A stretch of DNA of 64,000 nucleotides from JAEYKI01 sp036679405 (GCA_036679405.1 JAVBVZ010000004.1:1-64000); one strand, 5' to 3'. Shown: positions 25,366-35,312, counted from the first letter of the stretch. Translations and numbers: made by a program. Notes: generated by a model from the sequence alone, not told the origin.

Positions 25366-25836
25366 TTATTCTGCCAGGGTTAAGATGGATGGGCCGTCCA
25401 GACGAAAAAGGCGCCAGTCGGACATCATTTCTGCCCCCAGGCTTTTATAAAACCTGATGGACGGCTCATTCCAGGCAAGGCAGTTCCACTCCATGCGGCC
25501 GCAGTTCTGCTTTTTGGCAAGGCGGGCCAGGTGTTTAAAGATTTTACGGCCGTAGCCGTGGCCCCGCATGTCCGGGGTGATATAGATGTCTTCCACAAAA
25601 AGACCTTTTTTGCAAAGAAACGTGGAGAAGTTATAAAAAAAGATGGCGTGACCGACCGGTATGCCATTTTCTTCTGCAATAAGCGCCTGTGCGCTCTTTT
25701 CCTGAAAGAAAGCAAAGGCAATATCTTTTTCCCGGGCGCTGACCTGGTCTGTAAGGTGTTCGTATTCGGCAAGCTCGATAATAAACCGCTTGATGGTAGG
25801 GATATCTTCTGGCGTTGCAGGACGTATGTTCAGCAT
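25366..25836 (-). CDS. GNAT family N-acetyltransferase (diamine acetyltransferase-like)
   Basis: 156 residues. The acetyl-CoA binding motif A is RGHGYGRKIFKHL (from about residue 92), and FVEDIYITPDMRG resembles the spermidine/spermine N1-acetyltransferase subgroup, as does the C-terminal NEPSIRFYKSLGAE. It acetylates an amine, plausibly a polyamine; the acceptor is not certain. GGGAGG lies just before the ATG on the minus strand. It is a separate unit about 100 bases upstream of the MFS gene. Confidence 0.85.
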   Translation of the reverse strand: MLNIRPATPEDIPTIKRFIIELAEYEHLTDQVSAREKDIAFAFFQEKSAQALIAEENGIPVGHAIFFYNFSTFLCKKGLFVEDIYITPDMRGHGYGRKIFKHLARLAKKQNCGRMEWNCLAWNEPSIRFYKSLGAEMMSDWRLFRLDGPSILTLAE

Positions 25837-25996
25837 GGTGCCTCCCGGATAAAAATTTTATACTATATAATTTCGACACGAAAACAACAAACCCTTTAAA
25901 GAAAGAACAAGGCCGCCGCGCTAAAAAATATGAAAAATCAGGAACTTTTTTTTGGAGAAGACGGTCTAAAAAGAAAAACAAAAAAGGAGAGCCTTT

Positions 25997-26755
25997 ATGA
26001 AAAAGTGGGTTTTTATATTGATTAGCGTCCTGATGGCCGCAATGCTTTTTGCGGGATGCTCCATGCAGGTTTCGGACCTGTTGCCCAGCACGGACTCGAG
26101 TTCAACAGAAACATCTTCTGTGGATACCGCTTCCCAGACAGCGACGGATAACCGGAGCAAATTAAGCGTAACCACGACGGAGTCGGTAACGGTCGTCCCG
26201 GACGTTGCTTATGTTACCTTAGGTGTGCAATCACAGGGTGCGAGCGCGGAAGAAGCGATGAACCAAAATTCTGTGACTGCAAATGCAGTTTTGGATGCTA
26301 TCAAAAATCAGGGCATTGCGGAAGAAGATATACAGACAACAAACATGAATATTTATCAGGATTACAATGAACCGGATCTTTATAATGTGGAGATAGATTA
26401 CCAGATCAAGGTGATGCCGGTGGACCAGGTGGGTGGCGTTATCGACAGTGCGGTTGCGGCCGGTGCGAATGTAAGTTACTCTCTGTATTTTGATATAGAT
26501 GACCGTGATTCCGTTTACATGCAGGCGCTGGAGAAAGCAATGACAAGCGTCGCCGAAAAAGCCGATCAAATGGCTGCGGCCGGGGGGTTTGAAATCGACC
26601 GTGTACTGTTGGTGCAGGAAGGCGGGAGCAATGATTATTATGCTATGAATGAGAGGACCCTGATGGTGGCGGACAGTGCAGAAGGCGCGGTGAGCGTGAG
26701 TCCGGGGCAAATGGATGTAAGTGCGACGGTGAGCGCGACATATCTGTTGAAATAA
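25997..26755 (+). CDS. SIMPL-domain (DUF541) lipoprotein
   Basis: 252 residues. Signal peptide with lipobox LFAGC, lipidated Cys21, then a Ser/Thr-rich linker to about residue 55. The rest is a SIMPL/DUF541 domain, recognised by LSVTTTESVTVVPDVAYVTL near its start and by Q-x-x-N repeated alternation. The family includes E. coli YggE (linked to oxidative stress) and the BP26 periplasmic ring protein; the molecular role is poorly known. AAAAGGAGAG precedes the ATG. Monocistronic. Confidence 0.9.
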   Translation: MKKWVFILISVLMAAMLFAGCSMQVSDLLPSTDSSSTETSSVDTASQTATDNRSKLSVTTTESVTVVPDVAYVTLGVQSQGASAEEAMNQNSVTANAVLDAIKNQGIAEEDIQTTNMNIYQDYNEPDLYNVEIDYQIKVMPVDQVGGVIDSAVAAGANVSYSLYFDIDDRDSVYMQALEKAMTSVAEKADQMAAAGGFEIDRVLLVQEGGSNDYYAMNERTLMVADSAEGAVSVSPGQMDVSATVSATYLLK

Positions 26756-26790
26756 CGGGAAATATCTAAACCGCTTGATTGTTCAAGAGC

Positions 26791-26823
26791 AAAAAAAGGC
26801 GCCTTTTTACGGCGCCTTTCTTG
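26791..26823 (+). terminator. Terminator between SIMPL gene and phosphohexomutase gene
   Basis: AAAGGCGCC-TTTTTAC-GGCGCCTTT with A7 on one side, usable in both directions for these convergent genes. Confidence 0.85.
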
Positions 26824-26869
26824 TTGCGTTTTCTAAAAGGGAATGCCGCCCCGGAGAGCGGGAAAAAAT

Positions 26870-28594
26870 TTACTGTGTTAAATCGTCCAGCAGGGCAAGA
26901 ACATTTTTTTCCAGACGGGCGAGCCCCGCTTTGCCTTCCTCTTCATTTTTCCCCACATAGGAGAGATAAGATTTTATTTTGGGTTCGGTGCCCGAGGGGC
27001 GAAGAATAAAACGTCCGCCTTCAAGTTCGTAGTAAAGCACATTGGATTTGTTTTCCTGTGTCATATGGAAACGGACTTTGTTGCCTTTTGCGTCGGTGCG
27101 GAGAAGCGTTTGGTAGTCGCGGAGCGCATGAACCTTCATGCCGCCGATTTCGGAAATTGGATTTTTTCTTAGATGTTCGACCGCAGAAGTGATTTTTTGG
27201 ATGCCTTCCATGCCCGCCAGCGTCTTTGAGACAACAACGTCCATATAATAGCCGTATTTTTTGTAGAGGTCTTCCATTGCGTCCCAAAGGGTTTTTCCTT
27301 GTCCCGCATACCAGCATGATGCTTCGCACACCAGCATGGAAGCGATGATGGCATCCTTATCCCGCACAAAGGTTCCTTTTAAAAAGCCAAAACTTTCTTC
27401 ATAACCAAAAAGGAATCTGCCTTTTCCGGTTTGAAGGCTCAGCTTGATTTGTTCCGCAATAAATTTAAATCCGGTGTATACGCTGCGAATCTCAACCCCC
27501 GCACGGGCGGCAATCGCATCTGCCATATCGGTGGAAACGATAGATTTTACAACAAACTCGTCTCCTGAAAGAGGCGTTTGGGTGAGAACGTAATCCATCA
27601 AAAGACAGCCGATCTGGTTGCCGGTGAAAAGCTTGAAAGAACCGTCCGACCATCGGGCCGCAACGCCCAAACGGTCGCTGTCCGGATCGGTCGCAAGTAT
27701 GAGATCTGCATGCACCCGGTCGGCCAGTGCGATAGCCAGTTTAAACGTAGCGGGCTCCTCCGGATTCGGCGCCTTAAGGCCGGGAAAATCCGGATTTGGG
27801 TTTTCCTGCTCGGGAACAACATGAAGGTGTTTGATACCGATGTCCGATAAGATCCGCCTTACGGGGACGTTTCCTGCGCCGTAAAGGGGCGTATAAACTA
27901 TATTTAAGTCTTCCGCCTGCCGGCGCACGAGATCGGGATGAATAAGAAGGGCCTTTACTTTGGAGTAGTAGATTTCCAGCAGATCGGCAGACATATATTC
28001 AAGCAGACCTTTTGACTGTGCGTCTTCAAGGTCCATGGAATCTATATGGAAAATGTCCGGTACCTGGCTGATATAGCGGGTTACGATGGCGGCGTCTTCC
28101 GGATCAAGCTGCCCGCCGTCATTGCCATAGGCTTTGTAGCCGTTATACATGGGCGGATTGTGGCTGGCCGTTATGACCACTCCCGCAGCGGCTTTAAGCT
28201 CAAGAATGGAAAAGGAAAGCTGGGGCACGCTGAGTATTCCGGGCGAAAGATATACTTTGACGCCGTTTGCGCAAAAAACGCCAGCGGCTTCCCGGGCAAA
28301 ACGGTCGCTGTTGTGACGGGAATCGTATGCAATGGCAACCCCCTTATCGGCAACGCCTTTTTCGTTTAAATAGTCTGCCATGCCTTTGGTGAGCCTGCGT
28401 ACAATAAAGTCATTCATACGGTTGGTTCCAAGGCCCAGAATGCCGCGCATGCCGGCGGTGCCGAATTCAAGTTCGCGGTAAAAGCTTTCCTGTAGCGATT
28501 TTTGATCATTTTGCATTTGTATGAGCTCTTCTTCATATTCTGTGCCTGAAAGAGCATTTTTCCAGATTTCGTAGGTTTGAATGTAATCTTCCAT
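26870..28594 (-). CDS. pgcA: Phospho-sugar mutase (phosphoglucomutase/phosphomannomutase)
   Basis: 574 residues, the length of the Bacillus PgcA-type enzymes. It interconverts glucose-1-phosphate and glucose-6-phosphate. Four domains are seen through their motifs: the phosphoserine loop TASHNPPMYNG, the metal loop ATDPDSDRLG, the sugar loop GYEESFGFLKG and the C-terminal phosphate loop RPSGTEPKIK. It is the expected partner of glycogen phosphorylase encoded 6 kb upstream on the other strand. A minus-strand extended -10 (TGTTATAAT) lies at 28627-28635. Confidence 0.95.
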   Translation of the reverse strand: MEDYIQTYEIWKNALSGTEYEEELIQMQNDQKSLQESFYRELEFGTAGMRGILGLGTNRMNDFIVRRLTKGMADYLNEKGVADKGVAIAYDSRHNSDRFAREAAGVFCANGVKVYLSPGILSVPQLSFSILELKAAAGVVITASHNPPMYNGYKAYGNDGGQLDPEDAAIVTRYISQVPDIFHIDSMDLEDAQSKGLLEYMSADLLEIYYSKVKALLIHPDLVRRQAEDLNIVYTPLYGAGNVPVRRILSDIGIKHLHVVPEQENPNPDFPGLKAPNPEEPATFKLAIALADRVHADLILATDPDSDRLGVAARWSDGSFKLFTGNQIGCLLMDYVLTQTPLSGDEFVVKSIVSTDMADAIAARAGVEIRSVYTGFKFIAEQIKLSLQTGKGRFLFGYEESFGFLKGTFVRDKDAIIASMLVCEASCWYAGQGKTLWDAMEDLYKKYGYYMDVVVSKTLAGMEGIQKITSAVEHLRKNPISEIGGMKVHALRDYQTLLRTDAKGNKVRFHMTQENKSNVLYYELEGGRFILRPSGTEPKIKSYLSYVGKNEEEGKAGLARLEKNVLALLDDLTQ

Positions 28595-28626
28595 TTGCGA
28601 CCTCGCTTGAAAAAAATATTAATATT

Positions 28627-28635
28627 ATTATAACA
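28627..28635 (-). promoter_or_regulatory. Extended -10 promoter of the phosphohexomutase gene
   Basis: TGTTATAAT read on the minus strand, 33 bases upstream of the start codon. No well-spaced -35 accompanies it. Confidence 0.4.
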
Positions 28636-28728
28636 TATTTGTTTGTCAAAGACGGGGAAAGGCAAGAATTTTATTGCTTTTTAAAGGAAGATTTCGTATC
28701 ATAATATGAGCAAAGAAGAGGTTTTAAA

Positions 28729-30528
28729 ATGAGTGAATATAAAAAATACATACGCAATTTTTGCATCATAGCGCATATAGATCATGGAAAGTCCACATTG
28801 GCCGACCGGCTGATTGAGATGACGGGCACCGTTTCCCGGCGGGACTTGAAAGAACAGATACTCGATACCATGGATTTGGAGAGAGAACGCGGGATTACAA
28901 TTAAAAGCCAGGCGGTCCGTATGCTTTATGAAAAAGATGGACATGAATATACCTTTAACCTGATCGATACGCCCGGGCATGTAGACTTTACCTATGAGGT
29001 TTCACGCAGTCTCGCGGCCTGCGAAGGCGCCGTGCTGGTAGTGGACGCAAGTCAGGGAATAGAGGCGCAGACACTGGCCAATGTTTATCTGGCTATGGAC
29101 AATGATCTGGAGATCATTCCGGTTATCAATAAAATTGACCTGCCCAGCGCGCGGCCGGAGGAAATTGTCCGGGAAATTGAAGACGTGCTGGGTCTGGAAG
29201 CTGAGGACGCGCCCCGTATCAGCGCGAAAACGGGTGAAAACATAGGCGCGGTTTTAGATGCGATTGTAGACAAACTGCCTCCACCGTCCGGTGAAGAAGA
29301 CGCCCCGCTTTCTGCGCTGGTGTTTGATTCTACTTATGATAATTACAAAGGTGCAATCAGCTATGTGCGGGTGATGCAGGGAACGGTTTCCGCCGGAGAC
29401 CGTATCCGGTTTATGGCGACAAAAAAAGAATTTGAGGTAACGGAGGTAGGACTCTTTTTGCCGCAGATGATTCCGGTAAAGACCCTTCGGGCAGGGGATG
29501 TGGGGTACATTGCGGCCAGTATCAAAAACGTTGCAGATACGCGCGTGGGTGATACGGTAACGCGTACAGACCGGCCGGTGAGTCAGCCGCTTCCGGGTTA
29601 TAAAAAAATTACCCCTATGGTATTTTGCGGCATTTATCCTGCAGACGGAGCACGTTATGATGATTTAAAAGATGCGCTTGAACGTCTTGCCTTAAATGAC
29701 GCTTCGCTGCTCTATGAGCCGGAAGTTTCGGTTGCGCTGGGCTTTGGGTTCAGATGCGGCTTTTTGGGCTTGCTGCATATGGAAATCATCCAGGAACGGC
29801 TGGAAAGGGAATTTGATCTTGATCTGGTGACGACCGCACCCAGCGTAAAATATAAAGTCGTCTTGACCAATGGGAGCGAAGTTGAAATAGAAAACCCGAC
29901 CAACCTGCCCGATGCTTCCCAAATTGACTATATGGAAGAGCCGATCGCCAAAGTAACGGTGATGACGCCGGATTCGTATGTTGGCGCCGTGATGGACCTG
30001 TGCCAGGAAAAGAGGGGCATTTTTAAAAATATGGAATACTTAGAAGAGACCCGGGTGGTGCTGCACTATGAGATCCCGCTCAATGAGATCATTTATGATT
30101 TTTTTGATATGCTTAAATCGCGTACCAGAGGCTATGCCTCTATGGACTATGAAATCAAAGGGTACCAGAAAAGTGATCTGGTGAAGCTGGACATGCTTCT
30201 GAACGGAGAAATGTGCGACGCGCTTTCCATTATTGTGCATCGTGAGCGGGCGTATGCGCGTGGACGTCTGATTGCGGAAAAGCTTAAGGACGTGATTCCG
30301 CGTCAGATGTTTGAAGTTCCCATACAGGCGGCGGTAGGCGGAAAGATTATTGCGCGTGAAACAGTAAAGGCGATGCGTAAGGATGTGCTGGCTAAATGCT
30401 ATGGCGGAGATATTACACGGAAGAAAAAACTGCTTGAAAAGCAGAAAGAAGGTAAAAAGCGTATGCGGCAGGTAGGATCGGTACAGGTTCCCTCCGAGGC
30501 ATTTATGAGCGTTCTCAAAATGAACTGA
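28729..30528 (+). CDS. lepA: Elongation factor 4 (LepA)
   Basis: 599 residues. A translational GTPase that acts on ribosomes during initiation or stalled elongation. GTP motifs are AHIDHGKST (G1), DTPGHVD (G3), NKIDLP (G4). The C-terminal LepA-specific domain ends in RMRQVGSVQVPSEAFMSVLK. A possible promoter (TTGCTT at 28674, TATCAT at 28697) precedes it. It is coupled to hemW two bases downstream, a very common order. Confidence 0.97.
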   Translation: MSEYKKYIRNFCIIAHIDHGKSTLADRLIEMTGTVSRRDLKEQILDTMDLERERGITIKSQAVRMLYEKDGHEYTFNLIDTPGHVDFTYEVSRSLAACEGAVLVVDASQGIEAQTLANVYLAMDNDLEIIPVINKIDLPSARPEEIVREIEDVLGLEAEDAPRISAKTGENIGAVLDAIVDKLPPPSGEEDAPLSALVFDSTYDNYKGAISYVRVMQGTVSAGDRIRFMATKKEFEVTEVGLFLPQMIPVKTLRAGDVGYIAASIKNVADTRVGDTVTRTDRPVSQPLPGYKKITPMVFCGIYPADGARYDDLKDALERLALNDASLLYEPEVSVALGFGFRCGFLGLLHMEIIQERLEREFDLDLVTTAPSVKYKVVLTNGSEVEIENPTNLPDASQIDYMEEPIAKVTVMTPDSYVGAVMDLCQEKRGIFKNMEYLEETRVVLHYEIPLNEIIYDFFDMLKSRTRGYASMDYEIKGYQKSDLVKLDMLLNGEMCDALSIIVHRERAYARGRLIAEKLKDVIPRQMFEVPIQAAVGGKIIARETVKAMRKDVLAKCYGGDITRKKKLLEKQKEGKKRMRQVGSVQVPSEAFMSVLKMN

Positions 30529-30530
30529 TT

Positions 30531-31667
30531 ATGGCTTCTTTATATATACATATCCCGTTTTGTGAAAAAAAATGCCGCTATTGCGACTTTGTTTCTTTTG
30601 ATTCAGCCGAAAGCCGGATCGGGGATTATTTTCGGGCGCTTAACACAGAGATAGAGCTTGCTTCTGCAATGTATCCGATAAGAGGCGTTTCCAACGTTTT
30701 TGTAGGGGGGGGGACGCCTTCTTTTGTAAATGAACAATACATAGGTGATACGTTGGAGACACTGCGCAGCAGGATAGGCATTGATAAGAATGCGGAAATC
30801 ACGCTGGAGGCAAACCCGAATTCGCTTACCGCAAAAAAACTGAAAGCATACCGGCAGGCGGGCGTGAACCGCCTGAGTATTGGTTTGCAAAGTGCAGATG
30901 ACGCGCTGTTGGCCCGTATTGGACGGCTGCACACCAAAAAAATGTTTGAGCATGCCTTTCTTGATGCGCGGGAAGCAAACTTTTTCAATATAAATGTGGA
31001 TCTGATTTATGCCTTGCCCGGGCAGACGGTCCATGGCTTTAAGGAAACGCTGGACTATGTGACCGCGCTTTCGCCTGAACATATATCCGCTTATTCGCTT
31101 ACGCTGCCGGAAAACGTACCGTTATATAAAGATATCCAAACCGGTACCTTAAAAGCCGTAGATGAGGAAGAAGACCGGGCGATGTATCATACGGCCGTAG
31201 ATTTTTTGAAAAATCACGGGTATAATCGGTACGAAATATCAAATTTTGCAAAACAAGGATATGAATGCAGGCACAATCTCACATACTGGATGCGTGAAGA
31301 TTATCTTGGAATCGGGCTGGCTGCTCATTCCTGCTTTGGGGACGTGCGTTTTTCAAATACGCCGGATCTAAAGAAGTACATTTCTTGTTTATACAAGGGA
31401 AAAACAGCCTATAATAGTAGGGAGGGTCTGGACAGCCAGGAAATAGAGGCCGAGTATATTATGCTTAGGCTTCGCCTTGCAGAAGGGCTTTGCATAAAAG
31501 AATATGAAACGCTCTTTGGCAGGGAGTTTCAAACGTTGTTTGCCGGGGCCGTTGCAAGGCTGAAAAGGGCGGGCCTGGCGCGGATATCGGGTGGAAGGTT
31601 TTGTTTGACTGACAAAGGATTTGACCTGCAAAATACCGTTGTGCTCGAACTTTTAAGCAATCTGTAA
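30531..31667 (+). CDS. hemW: HemW-type radical SAM protein (heme chaperone / CPO-like)
   Basis: 378 residues. The opening LYIHIPFCEKKCRYCDF carries the Cx3Cx2C cluster ligands with the aromatic residue after the last Cys, as in HemW. The HemN-like C-terminal domain follows. HemW binds heme and passes it to respiratory enzymes in other bacteria. It is not coproporphyrinogen oxidase, although often misnamed so. It lies directly upstream of hrcA and may share read-through with the heat-shock operon. Confidence 0.93.
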   Translation: MASLYIHIPFCEKKCRYCDFVSFDSAESRIGDYFRALNTEIELASAMYPIRGVSNVFVGGGTPSFVNEQYIGDTLETLRSRIGIDKNAEITLEANPNSLTAKKLKAYRQAGVNRLSIGLQSADDALLARIGRLHTKKMFEHAFLDAREANFFNINVDLIYALPGQTVHGFKETLDYVTALSPEHISAYSLTLPENVPLYKDIQTGTLKAVDEEEDRAMYHTAVDFLKNHGYNRYEISNFAKQGYECRHNLTYWMREDYLGIGLAAHSCFGDVRFSNTPDLKKYISCLYKGKTAYNSREGLDSQEIEAEYIMLRLRLAEGLCIKEYETLFGREFQTLFAGAVARLKRAGLARISGGRFCLTDKGFDLQNTVVLELLSNL

Positions 31668-31674
31668 ATCACTA

Positions 31675-31703
31675 TTGACTTTGACTGACAATAGTGGTAT
31701 CTT
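31675..31703 (+). promoter_or_regulatory. Promoter of the hrcA heat-shock operon
   Basis: TTGACT (31675-31680) with TATCTT at 31698-31703 (17 bases), or the second tandem TTGACT (31681-31686) with TATATC at 31704-31709. Either places the start of transcription at the CIRCE operator. Confidence 0.55.
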
Positions 31704-31715
31704 TATATCAATGTA

Positions 31716-31742
31716 TTAGCACTCAACAAGATAGAGTGCTAA
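31716..31742. promoter_or_regulatory. CIRCE operator (HrcA binding site)
   Basis: TTAGCACTC-N9-GAGTGCTAA, a perfect match to the consensus. HrcA, encoded immediately downstream, binds here and represses the operon until misfolded proteins titrate its chaperone partner. Confidence 0.97.
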
Positions 31743-31782
31743 CAAAGCCGGAAAATCCGGCGTGCGAAAGGCGGTGAGCAAG

Positions 31783-32814
31783 GTGCTATCTGAAAGAAAA
31801 ATGAAGATATTAAAGTCGATTATAGACGACTATATTTTGACGGGTATCCCTGTGGGCTCGCGTTCTCTTTCAAAGAAACCCGATCTTGATTTTTCACCGG
31901 CCACTATTCGAAACGAAATGGCGGACCTTGAGGAAATGGGTTACCTGGACAAGCCGCATACGTCGGCAGGAAGGATGCCCAGCGATATTGCGTACCGTTT
32001 GTATGTGGACCGCATGATGAATATCAATCAGATTACCAGCCAGGAAGCGAGAAATATCCGCAGTTATTTCAATATGAAAATGAACGAACTGGAGCAGGTG
32101 ATTGGGCTTACCGCAAAGGTGCTCGGCGATTTGACACATCATGTTTCACTGGTGAGCGCACCTCAGATGGATGAAATTACACTGAGACGTATCCAACTGG
32201 TCAAACTAACGGAAAACAGGGCGCTTCTGGTGATTGTTACAGATTCCGGAATCATTAAGGATACGGTGCTTACAGTTTCGAGCGGCATTGACGACAGTTA
32301 TCTCGATATGCTTTCCAATGTGCTGACGCAGAATACAGTAGATAAAACCTTGGGAGAGGCAGCACATATTATACGCAACGTATGCTGCAGCGAGATCGGA
32401 GATCACAAGGCTTTGATGGATGAAATATTCGCTGCGATCGAAAACAGCGAAAAAAAAGAAGTTGTTCTGGGTGGCGTTAAAAACATACTGGATTATCCGG
32501 AATACAGCGACACCAAAAAGGCGAGAGAGTTGTTGCAGCTTCTGGAAACCAAAGAAATGCTTTATGACATGCTGGACATAACGGGAGATTTGGAATTCTC
32601 CATCAAGATTGGCAGTGAGAATACATACGAAGAATTCAAAAATATGAGCGTGGTCACAGCCACATACTGTGTAGGCGGCCGCAAAATGGGTTCTTTTGGA
32701 ATTATTGGTCCGACGAGGATGGATTACGGAAAGGTAATCTCTGTTTTGAATTATGTGGGACTGAGCTTGAATGATATTTTGTCCTGTTTTTTGGAAAACG
32801 GCAACAAAAAGTAA
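31783..32814 (+). CDS. hrcA: Heat-inducible transcription repressor HrcA
   Basis: 343 residues from GTG 31783, which gives the family-like start MLSERKMKILKSIIDDYILT; AAAGGCGG lies eight bases upstream. In-frame GTG codons at 31762 and 31774 are alternatives. Winged-helix N-terminus (to about 75, including PATIRNEMADLEEMGYL), then the dimerisation and inserted domains, ending with the conserved GPTRMDYGKVISVLNYV. It represses this operon through CIRCE. Confidence 0.97.
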   Translation: MLSERKMKILKSIIDDYILTGIPVGSRSLSKKPDLDFSPATIRNEMADLEEMGYLDKPHTSAGRMPSDIAYRLYVDRMMNINQITSQEARNIRSYFNMKMNELEQVIGLTAKVLGDLTHHVSLVSAPQMDEITLRRIQLVKLTENRALLVIVTDSGIIKDTVLTVSSGIDDSYLDMLSNVLTQNTVDKTLGEAAHIIRNVCCSEIGDHKALMDEIFAAIENSEKKEVVLGGVKNILDYPEYSDTKKARELLQLLETKEMLYDMLDITGDLEFSIKIGSENTYEEFKNMSVVTATYCVGGRKMGSFGIIGPTRMDYGKVISVLNYVGLSLNDILSCFLENGNKK

Positions 32815-32827
32815 AGGTGGTTATTAA

Positions 32828-33403
32828 ATGCAGAAAAAAGACAAAGAGAAAATGATGCAGGAAGAAGAGATCAAACAGGGAAATCAGCAAGGCGAAAACG
32901 AAGTGGATGATGAACTTTCCGCAATTGAAAATTTTGAAGAAGGTAAAGAGGAAAGCAATAAGCAGATCGAAGCCTTGCAGCGTGAAAAAGATGAATATAT
33001 GAATATGCTCAAGCGTGAGCGGGCTGATTTTGAGAATTACAAAAAACGCAATGCGGATCTGGCAGCCTGTTCTTATGCGGACGGCGTTGCCGATACTATA
33101 AAAAGCGTGCTGCCTGTGATTGACAATCTGGAGCGGGCGCTGGCTTCTTCAGATTGTGCGGATGGCGCGCTTTCAGAAGGGGTGGAAATGATCCGGCGGC
33201 AGCTTGCAGACACGCTGGCTTCGTTTGGCCTGGAAGAAATTGACGCAGAAGGGCAGCCGTTTGATCCTCAGTGTATGGATGCCGTAATGCAGATTGAAAA
33301 AGCAGAAGGGCAGGATTCCAATTGCGTAGCCGAAGTTTTGCAGAAAGGCTACAGACTGAAAGGCAAAGTGCTCAGATGCGCAATGGTAAAAGTAACTGAT
33401 TAA
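32828..33403 (+). CDS. grpE: Nucleotide exchange factor GrpE
   Basis: 191 residues. An acidic, coiled-coil N-terminal half (to about 85) and a C-terminal beta domain with the family end V-L-R-C-A-M-V-K-V. It releases ADP from DnaK. DFENYKKRNADLAACSYADG marks the junction. Fourteen bases follow hrcA. Confidence 0.95.
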   Translation: MQKKDKEKMMQEEEIKQGNQQGENEVDDELSAIENFEEGKEESNKQIEALQREKDEYMNMLKRERADFENYKKRNADLAACSYADGVADTIKSVLPVIDNLERALASSDCADGALSEGVEMIRRQLADTLASFGLEEIDAEGQPFDPQCMDAVMQIEKAEGQDSNCVAEVLQKGYRLKGKVLRCAMVKVTD

Positions 33404-33455
33404 TGAAAAAAATTTAATGGATAAGGAAATCAATGATTTTTAGGAGGTAATTGAC

Positions 33456-35312
33456 ATGGGTAAAGTAATAGGTATAGATCTCGGAACGACAAATTCGTGT
33501 GTCGCAGTGATGGAAGGCGGCGAAGCCGTTGTTATTCCAAATGCGGAAGGCGCCCGTACAACCCCTTCGGTAGTAGCGTTTTCAAACACGGGCGAAAGGT
33601 TGGTTGGGCAGGTTGCCAAACGGCAGGCCGTGACCAACCCCGAACGTACGGTGCAGTCCATTAAGAGGGACATGGGTACGGACCGGAAGATCACGATTGA
33701 TGATAAAACATATACACCCCCGGAAATTTCTGCAATGATTCTTCAGAAACTGAAGTCGGATGCGGAAAGTTATCTGGGAGAAACGGTGACACAGGCGGTC
33801 ATTACGGTGCCGGCTTATTTCAGTGACAGCCAAAGGCAGGCGACAAAAGATGCGGGCAGGATTGCAGGCTTGGAAGTGCTCCGTATTGTAAACGAGCCGA
33901 CGGCCGCTGCGCTTGCTTACGGCATTGACAAAGACCACAACCAGAAGGTTTTGGTGTTCGATTTGGGCGGCGGTACGTTCGACGTATCTTTGCTGGAAAT
34001 CGGAGACGGTGTGATTGAGGTCCTTTCCACCAGCGGAAACAACCGCCTTGGCGGCGACGATTTTGACAACAAGGTCATCGACTGGATGGTGGCGGAGTTC
34101 AAAAAGTCGGACGGCATTGATCTTTCAAAAGATAAGATTGCGATGCAGCGCCTCAGGGAAGCGGCTGAAAAGGCAAAGATTGAGCTTTCCGGCGTTATGC
34201 AATCAAACATTAATCTGCCGTTTATTACGGCGGATGCCTCCGGCCCCAAACATTTAGACCTTAATCTGACTCGTGCAAAGTTTGATGAACTTACGCATGA
34301 TCTGGTTACGGCCACCGAAGGCCCGACCAAACGTGCGATTGAAGATGCGGGCGTTGCCATAAACGATATCGGCAAGGTTATTTTAGTTGGCGGGTCTTCG
34401 CGGATCCCTGCCGTACAGGAAATGGTAAAGAAGATTGCCGGACAGGATCCTTATAAGGGAATCAACCCGGATGAATGCGTCGCGCTCGGGGCCGCTATTC
34501 AGGCGGGCGTACTAGCCGGCGAAGTTAAAGATGTTTTGCTGCTTGATGTAACGCCGCTGTCCTTGGGCATAGAGACGCTGGGCGGGGTGTTCACCAAACT
34601 GATTGACCGGAATACAACCATTCCTGCCAAAAAGAGCCAGATATTCTCTACGGCTGCGGATGGACAAACCAGTGTGGAAATCCATGTGTTGCAGGGCGAG
34701 CGTGAAATGGCGTCTTACAATAAAACACTTGGACGTTTCAATCTGACCGGCATTCCGTCTGCACCGAGAGGCGTTCCGCAGATAGAAGTAACGTTTGACA
34801 TTGATGCAAATGGAATCGTGCATGTTTCCGCAAAAGATCTTGGAACGGGCAATTCGCAAAACATCACTATTACCGCGTCTTCCAACCTCTCTGACGAAGA
34901 TATTGATAAAGCGGTCAGAGATGCGGAACAGTTTGCGAATGATGACAAAAAGCGCAAAGAAGAGGTAGAAGTGAGAAACAACGCGGATACGCTGATTTAT
35001 CAGACTGAAAAGACTGTTAAAGAACTGGGAGACAAAATCAGTGCGGACGACAAATCCAAAATTGAGAGCGAAATAAAAGCTGTGCAGGATGCACTTTCCA
35101 CCGGCGAAACCGAGGGCATTAAAACGGCGACAGAAAGCCTGCAGACCATTTCTTATGAAGTGTTTGGCAAGGTGTATCAGCAGCAGGGACCGCAGGGCCA
35201 GCCGGGAGCAGAAGGATTTGACCAGAATTACCAGCCACAGGATGAAAAGAAAGATGATGATAATGTGGTGGATGCTGATTACGAAGTAGTGGATGACGAC
35301 GACAAGAAATAA
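33456..35312 (+). CDS. dnaK: Chaperone protein DnaK (Hsp70)
   Basis: 618 residues. ATPase domain starting KVIGIDLGTTNSCVAVMEGG, with VPAYFSDSQRQATKDAG and FDLGGGTFDVSLLEIGDG. The inter-domain linker is DVLLLDVTPLSLGIETLGG. The C-terminus ends in an acidic EEVD-like tail rich in D and K. No deletion is seen in the substrate domain. The gene has a good AGGAGG and is the main product of the CIRCE operon. Confidence 0.98.
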   Translation: MGKVIGIDLGTTNSCVAVMEGGEAVVIPNAEGARTTPSVVAFSNTGERLVGQVAKRQAVTNPERTVQSIKRDMGTDRKITIDDKTYTPPEISAMILQKLKSDAESYLGETVTQAVITVPAYFSDSQRQATKDAGRIAGLEVLRIVNEPTAAALAYGIDKDHNQKVLVFDLGGGTFDVSLLEIGDGVIEVLSTSGNNRLGGDDFDNKVIDWMVAEFKKSDGIDLSKDKIAMQRLREAAEKAKIELSGVMQSNINLPFITADASGPKHLDLNLTRAKFDELTHDLVTATEGPTKRAIEDAGVAINDIGKVILVGGSSRIPAVQEMVKKIAGQDPYKGINPDECVALGAAIQAGVLAGEVKDVLLLDVTPLSLGIETLGGVFTKLIDRNTTIPAKKSQIFSTAADGQTSVEIHVLQGEREMASYNKTLGRFNLTGIPSAPRGVPQIEVTFDIDANGIVHVSAKDLGTGNSQNITITASSNLSDEDIDKAVRDAEQFANDDKKRKEEVEVRNNADTLIYQTEKTVKELGDKISADDKSKIESEIKAVQDALSTGETEGIKTATESLQTISYEVFGKVYQQQGPQGQPGAEGFDQNYQPQDEKKDDDNVVDADYEVVDDDDKK

